From an uncultured Neisseria sp. (lineage in GTDB: Bacteria > Pseudomonadota > Gammaproteobacteria > Burkholderiales > Neisseriaceae), in the NCBI GenBank assembly GCA_937919795.1, contig CALFOA010000356.1:1-6879 (forward strand): a DNA stretch of 6,879 nucleotides. Reading direction: 5' to 3'. A program made the position numbers and the translations under genes. Each line of letters starts with the position of its first letter. Position 1 is the first letter of the stretch. A model generated the notes under the pieces. The model searched no databases. It saw only the letters and a program-made list of their open reading frames with translations, and was not told where the DNA came from. Shown one piece after another: positions 4,877 through 6,879 of this stretch.

Positions 4877-6642
4877 GATTTTTTCTCCCCTTCTGCACCA
4901 TACACCCGTTTGGCGGGCTGGGATTGGGTAATCAACACGTTGCTGTATTCAAGCTGCGGCTCTGCATCGGCGCGGTAAAAACTCAGCGTGTGCTTGAGGA
5001 AATGCTCGTCGTCGCGTTCGGGGAAATCCAGCCGCTGGTGGGCGCCGCGCGATTCGGTGCGCGCATCGGCGGAATAAATCATCGCCTCAGCCACATCCAG
5101 CAGATAACCCAGCTCTACGGTGGTCATCCAGTCGGTGTTGTAGGTGTCGGCATGGTCGGTTACCCGCACGTTTTGGTAGCGCGCTTTTAACTCGCGAATA
5201 GCGGCTTTGGCGCGTGCGCCGTTTTCTGCGCTGCGGTAAATGCCTACTTCCGCTTCCATCATCGCACCCAGTTCGCGGCGGATGTCGGCCGGTTTTTCGG
5301 TGCCGTCGGTACGGTTTTTCAAGGCTTCAAACGGCTGATAGGCTTGTTGCGCCAACTCGGCAAACGCTTCATGGCTCAAGCCGTCAGCAGCGGTTTCTGC
5401 ATGTTTGAGCGCGTCTTCGCCCGCCACTTTGCCGAATACGCACAATTCGGCCAAAGAGTTGGAACCCAAGCGGTTGGCACCGTGCAAGCCCACCGAAGCG
5501 CATTCGCCTACGGCAAACAGGCCGGGTAGGCGGGTTTGGCAGCGGCCGTCGGTTTCGATGCCGCCCATGGTGTAGTGCGCGGTCGGGCGCACTGGAATCG
5601 GCTCGCTCACCGGATCGACACCGGCAAATTTCTGCGCCAGCGAGCGGATAAACGGCAGCCGCTCGTTGATAAAAGCCTCACCCAAATGGCGTAAATCTAA
5701 ATACACCACGTCGCCGCGCGGGGTGGAAACGGTGCGGCCTGCTTTCCATTCGTGATAGAACGCTTGCGACAGGCGGTCGCGCGGCCCCAATTCCATGTAT
5801 TTGTTTTTCGGCTCGCCCACCGGGGTTTCCGGGCCGAGGCCGTAATCTTGCAGGTAGCGGTAGCCGTCTTTATTCACCAGAATACCGCCCTCACCGCGAC
5901 AACCTTCGGTCATCAAAATACCCGAGCCGGGCAGGCCGGTGGGGTGGTATTGCACGAATTCCATATCGCGCAGCGGCACGCCGTGGCGGTAGGCCATCGC
6001 CATGCCGTCGCCGGTGACGATGCCGCCGTTGGTATTGAAGGCAAACACGCGCCCGGCGCCGCCGGTGGCAATAATCACGCTCTTGGCCTGCACTGCGCGC
6101 GCCGTGCCGTTTTGCAGGTCGTAACACAACACGCCTTGCAACCGGCCGTTGTCCACCAATAAATCCAGCGCGAAATGTTCGTCTAAACGCTGAATATTCG
6201 GGTATTGCAGCGAGGTTTGAAACAGCGTGTGCAGCATGTGGAAGCCGGTTTTGTCCGCCGCAAACCAAGTGCGCGGAATCTTCATGCCACCAAAACGGCG
6301 CACATTGGCGCGACCATCAGGCAGCCGCGACCACGGGCAGCCCCAGTGTTCAAGCTGAATCATTTCTTCGGTGGCGTGCTCAACAAAATACTGCACCACA
6401 TCTTGTTCGCACAGCCAGTCGCCGCCGGAAACCGTGTCGTTGAAATGGTTTTCCAAAGAGTCGTCGTCGCGCACGACACCTGCCGAACCGCCTTCGGCGG
6501 CCACGGTATGGCTGCGCATCGGATAGACCTTGGAAATCAGGTGTACGGTTTTATCCGGCGCGGCGCGGGCAATTTCGATTGCCGCCCGCAAACCGGCTCC
6601 GCCGGCGCCGACAATCGCTACATCGGTGTGGATAATTTCCAT
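4873..6642 (-). CDS. frdA: Fumarate reductase flavoprotein catalytic subunit FrdA
   Basis: A 589-aa subunit (E. coli FrdA has 602) that reduces fumarate to succinate at covalently bound FAD on the cytoplasmic face of the membrane. The FAD dinucleotide-binding motif VGAGGAG is at residues 11-17. The flavin-linking histidine is H45 in MRSHTVAAEGG. Active-site residues fall at the E. coli positions: H233 (QYHPTG), R288 (GPRDRLSQA), H356 (TAHYTMGG) and R391 (GANRLGSNSL). The capping domain (roughly 235-350) and C-terminal helical domain (RESRGAHQR-like, here TESRGAHQRLDFPERDD) are intact. Close similarity to E. coli FrdA and the order frdABCD identify a fumarate reductase. The ATG at 6642 has a weak GAGAAAG ribosome site about 8-9 nt upstream and aligns with the family start. 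It is the first gene of an operon, behind an FNR-type promoter. Confidence 0.98.
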   Translation of the reverse strand: MEIIHTDVAIVGAGGAGLRAAIEIARAAPDKTVHLISKVYPMRSHTVAAEGGSAGVVRDDDSLENHFNDTVSGGDWLCEQDVVQYFVEHATEEMIQLEHWGCPWSRLPDGRANVRRFGGMKIPRTWFAADKTGFHMLHTLFQTSLQYPNIQRLDEHFALDLLVDNGRLQGVLCYDLQNGTARAVQAKSVIIATGGAGRVFAFNTNGGIVTGDGMAMAYRHGVPLRDMEFVQYHPTGLPGSGILMTEGCRGEGGILVNKDGYRYLQDYGLGPETPVGEPKNKYMELGPRDRLSQAFYHEWKAGRTVSTPRGDVVYLDLRHLGEAFINERLPFIRSLAQKFAGVDPVSEPIPVRPTAHYTMGGIETDGRCQTRLPGLFAVGECASVGLHGANRLGSNSLAELCVFGKVAGEDALKHAETAADGLSHEAFAELAQQAYQPFEALKNRTDGTEKPADIRRELGAMMEAEVGIYRSAENGARAKAAIRELKARYQNVRVTDHADTYNTDWMTTVELGYLLDVAEAMIYSADARTESRGAHQRLDFPERDDEHFLKHTLSFYRADAEPQLEYSNVLITQSQPAKRVYGAEGEKKS

Positions 6643-6700
6643 TTTTGTGCTTTCTCTGTTATTAAAATAAGTGGATGTTGAAGCGTTGCATCATAGTTTC

Positions 6701-6742
6701 ATTCTAAATGTTTTATTATGATAGTGGTTTGACCACGCTCAA
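6701..6742 (-). promoter_or_regulatory. Class II FNR-dependent promoter of frdABCD
   Basis: The minus strand carries TTGAGCGTGGTCAA (6742-6729), matching the TTGA-N6-TCAA core of an FNR box. TAGAAT (6706-6701) is a one-mismatch -10 element, 22 nt further on. If the -10 hexamer occupies -12 to -7, transcription starts near 6694 and the box is centred at -41.5, the classic class II activator position. No -35 element is needed in this layout. The leader would be about 52 nt. It implies oxygen-sensitive induction of frd. The FNR gene itself is outside the window. Confidence 0.75.
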
Positions 6743-6755
6743 GCCATGAAGGTTG

Positions 6756-6776
6756 AATAAGGATTTAAGCCTTATT
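6756..6776. other. AT-rich hairpin upstream of the FNR box
   Basis: AATAAGG (6756-6762) and CCTTATT (6770-6776) form a 7-bp perfect stem with a 7-nt loop, followed on the plus strand by TTAT. It sits 13 nt upstream of the FNR box. It may be a weak terminator that insulates frd from upstream transcription. With only two G-C pairs, it could equally be incidental. Confidence 0.4.
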
Positions 6777-6801
6777 TTATACCGCACAGGGCTGGGAGCG
6801 C

Positions 6802-6841
6802 GGGCGGCTCGCCCACATTTGCCCTTACGGGCAAAAAAAAA
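6802..6841. other. GC-rich hairpins and A9 tract upstream of frd
   Basis: Two short perfect stems lie in tandem: GGGCG/CGCCC (6802-6806 with 6810-6814, loop 3) and TTTGCCC/GGGCAAA (6818-6824 with 6829-6835, loop 4), the second running into nine A (6833-6841). Further GCCC at 6849-6852 and GGGC at 6789-6792 allow competing pairings. On the minus strand the T9 run precedes the stem, so it is not a standard terminator for leftward transcription. No gene is recognisable in 6643-6879; all minus-strand frames close within a few codons of the right edge. Confidence 0.4.
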
Positions 6842-6879
6842 GCATAAAGCCCAGTATTACCTAATCTTCAAGCGCTGAT

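Noticed and set aside
4148..4978. Plus-strand open frame of 276 codons
   Set aside because: It is antisense to frdB and the end of frdA, both strongly supported by cofactor motifs. The translation shows no family features and an excess of His and Arg.
5752..6162. Plus-strand open frame antisense to frdA
   Set aside because: Histidine- and valine-rich antisense shadow of a highly conserved FrdA segment; no ribosome site or domain seen.
3381..6642. Succinate dehydrogenase (sdh) operon instead of frd
   Set aside because: The order is flavoprotein, Fe-S, then two anchors. The anchors resemble FrdC and FrdD, and FrdA follows the E. coli fumarate reductase closely throughout.
6690..6722. Short inverted repeat ATCATA...TATGAT around the frdA -10 box as an operator
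   Set aside because: Only 6 bp per arm and AT-rich, with no extension beyond the arms; likely chance in this composition.
6857..6879. 3' end of a minus-strand gene entering from the right edge (frame ending QRLKIR-stop)
   Set aside because: Only six codons are visible and all three minus frames close nearby, so no coding claim can be supported.
1..6879. CRISPR array, tRNA, rRNA or insertion sequence
   Set aside because: No regularly spaced repeats, no cloverleaf or rRNA-like segments, and no transposase frame was seen on either strand.

Overview
The window looks like chromosomal DNA from a member of the Neisseriaceae. The main clue is the 12-mer TGCCTGTCTGAA, present four times as two inverted pairs (982-993/999-1010 and 2453-2464/2499-2510). 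As I recall it, this is the 'TG-wad' dialect of the Neisseriaceae DNA uptake sequence (DUS), first associated with Neisseria wadsworthii and relatives. The species is therefore an inference. The encoded proteins fit a Gram-negative facultative anaerobe.

Every supported gene lies on the minus strand, so transcription runs from high to low coordinates. From the right: 6643-6879 is non-coding. It holds a cluster of short hairpins and then a well-formed FNR-type promoter, with the FNR box centred 41.5 bp upstream of the start implied by a TAGAAT -10 box. This promoter drives frdABCD (6642 to 3381), the four-subunit quinol:fumarate reductase. frdA/frdB and frdB/frdC each overlap by 4 nt (ATGA), and frdC and frdD are 6 nt apart. 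The catalytic and Fe-S subunits keep every residue expected of the family, but the quinone-facing residues of the two membrane anchors differ from the E. coli enzyme.

After a 112-nt gap with a possible sigma-70 promoter comes modA (3268 to 2528), the periplasmic molybdate-binding protein. A 21-bp perfect inverted repeat built from two DUS copies then separates modA from modBC (2389 to 1029), the ABC permease and ATPase. modB and modC overlap by 4 nt. ModC is a short form without the C-terminal molybdate-sensing MOP/TOBE domain. A second DUS pair followed by a T tract ends the mod genes.

The last gene (906 to 76) is an AT-richer, independently transcribed gene for a NYN-family putative ribonuclease with a C-terminal OST-HTH/LOTUS domain. 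A palindrome (40-66) follows it and may belong to a dispersed repeat family.

Together the window encodes anaerobic fumarate respiration (frd), uptake of molybdate needed by many other anaerobic oxidoreductases (mod), and a probable RNA-acting protein of unknown target. I do not see a wholly new system. The more interesting points are the FNR promoter architecture, the DUS palindrome inside the mod locus, the altered quinone-site residues, the short ModC and the NYN-LOTUS gene.
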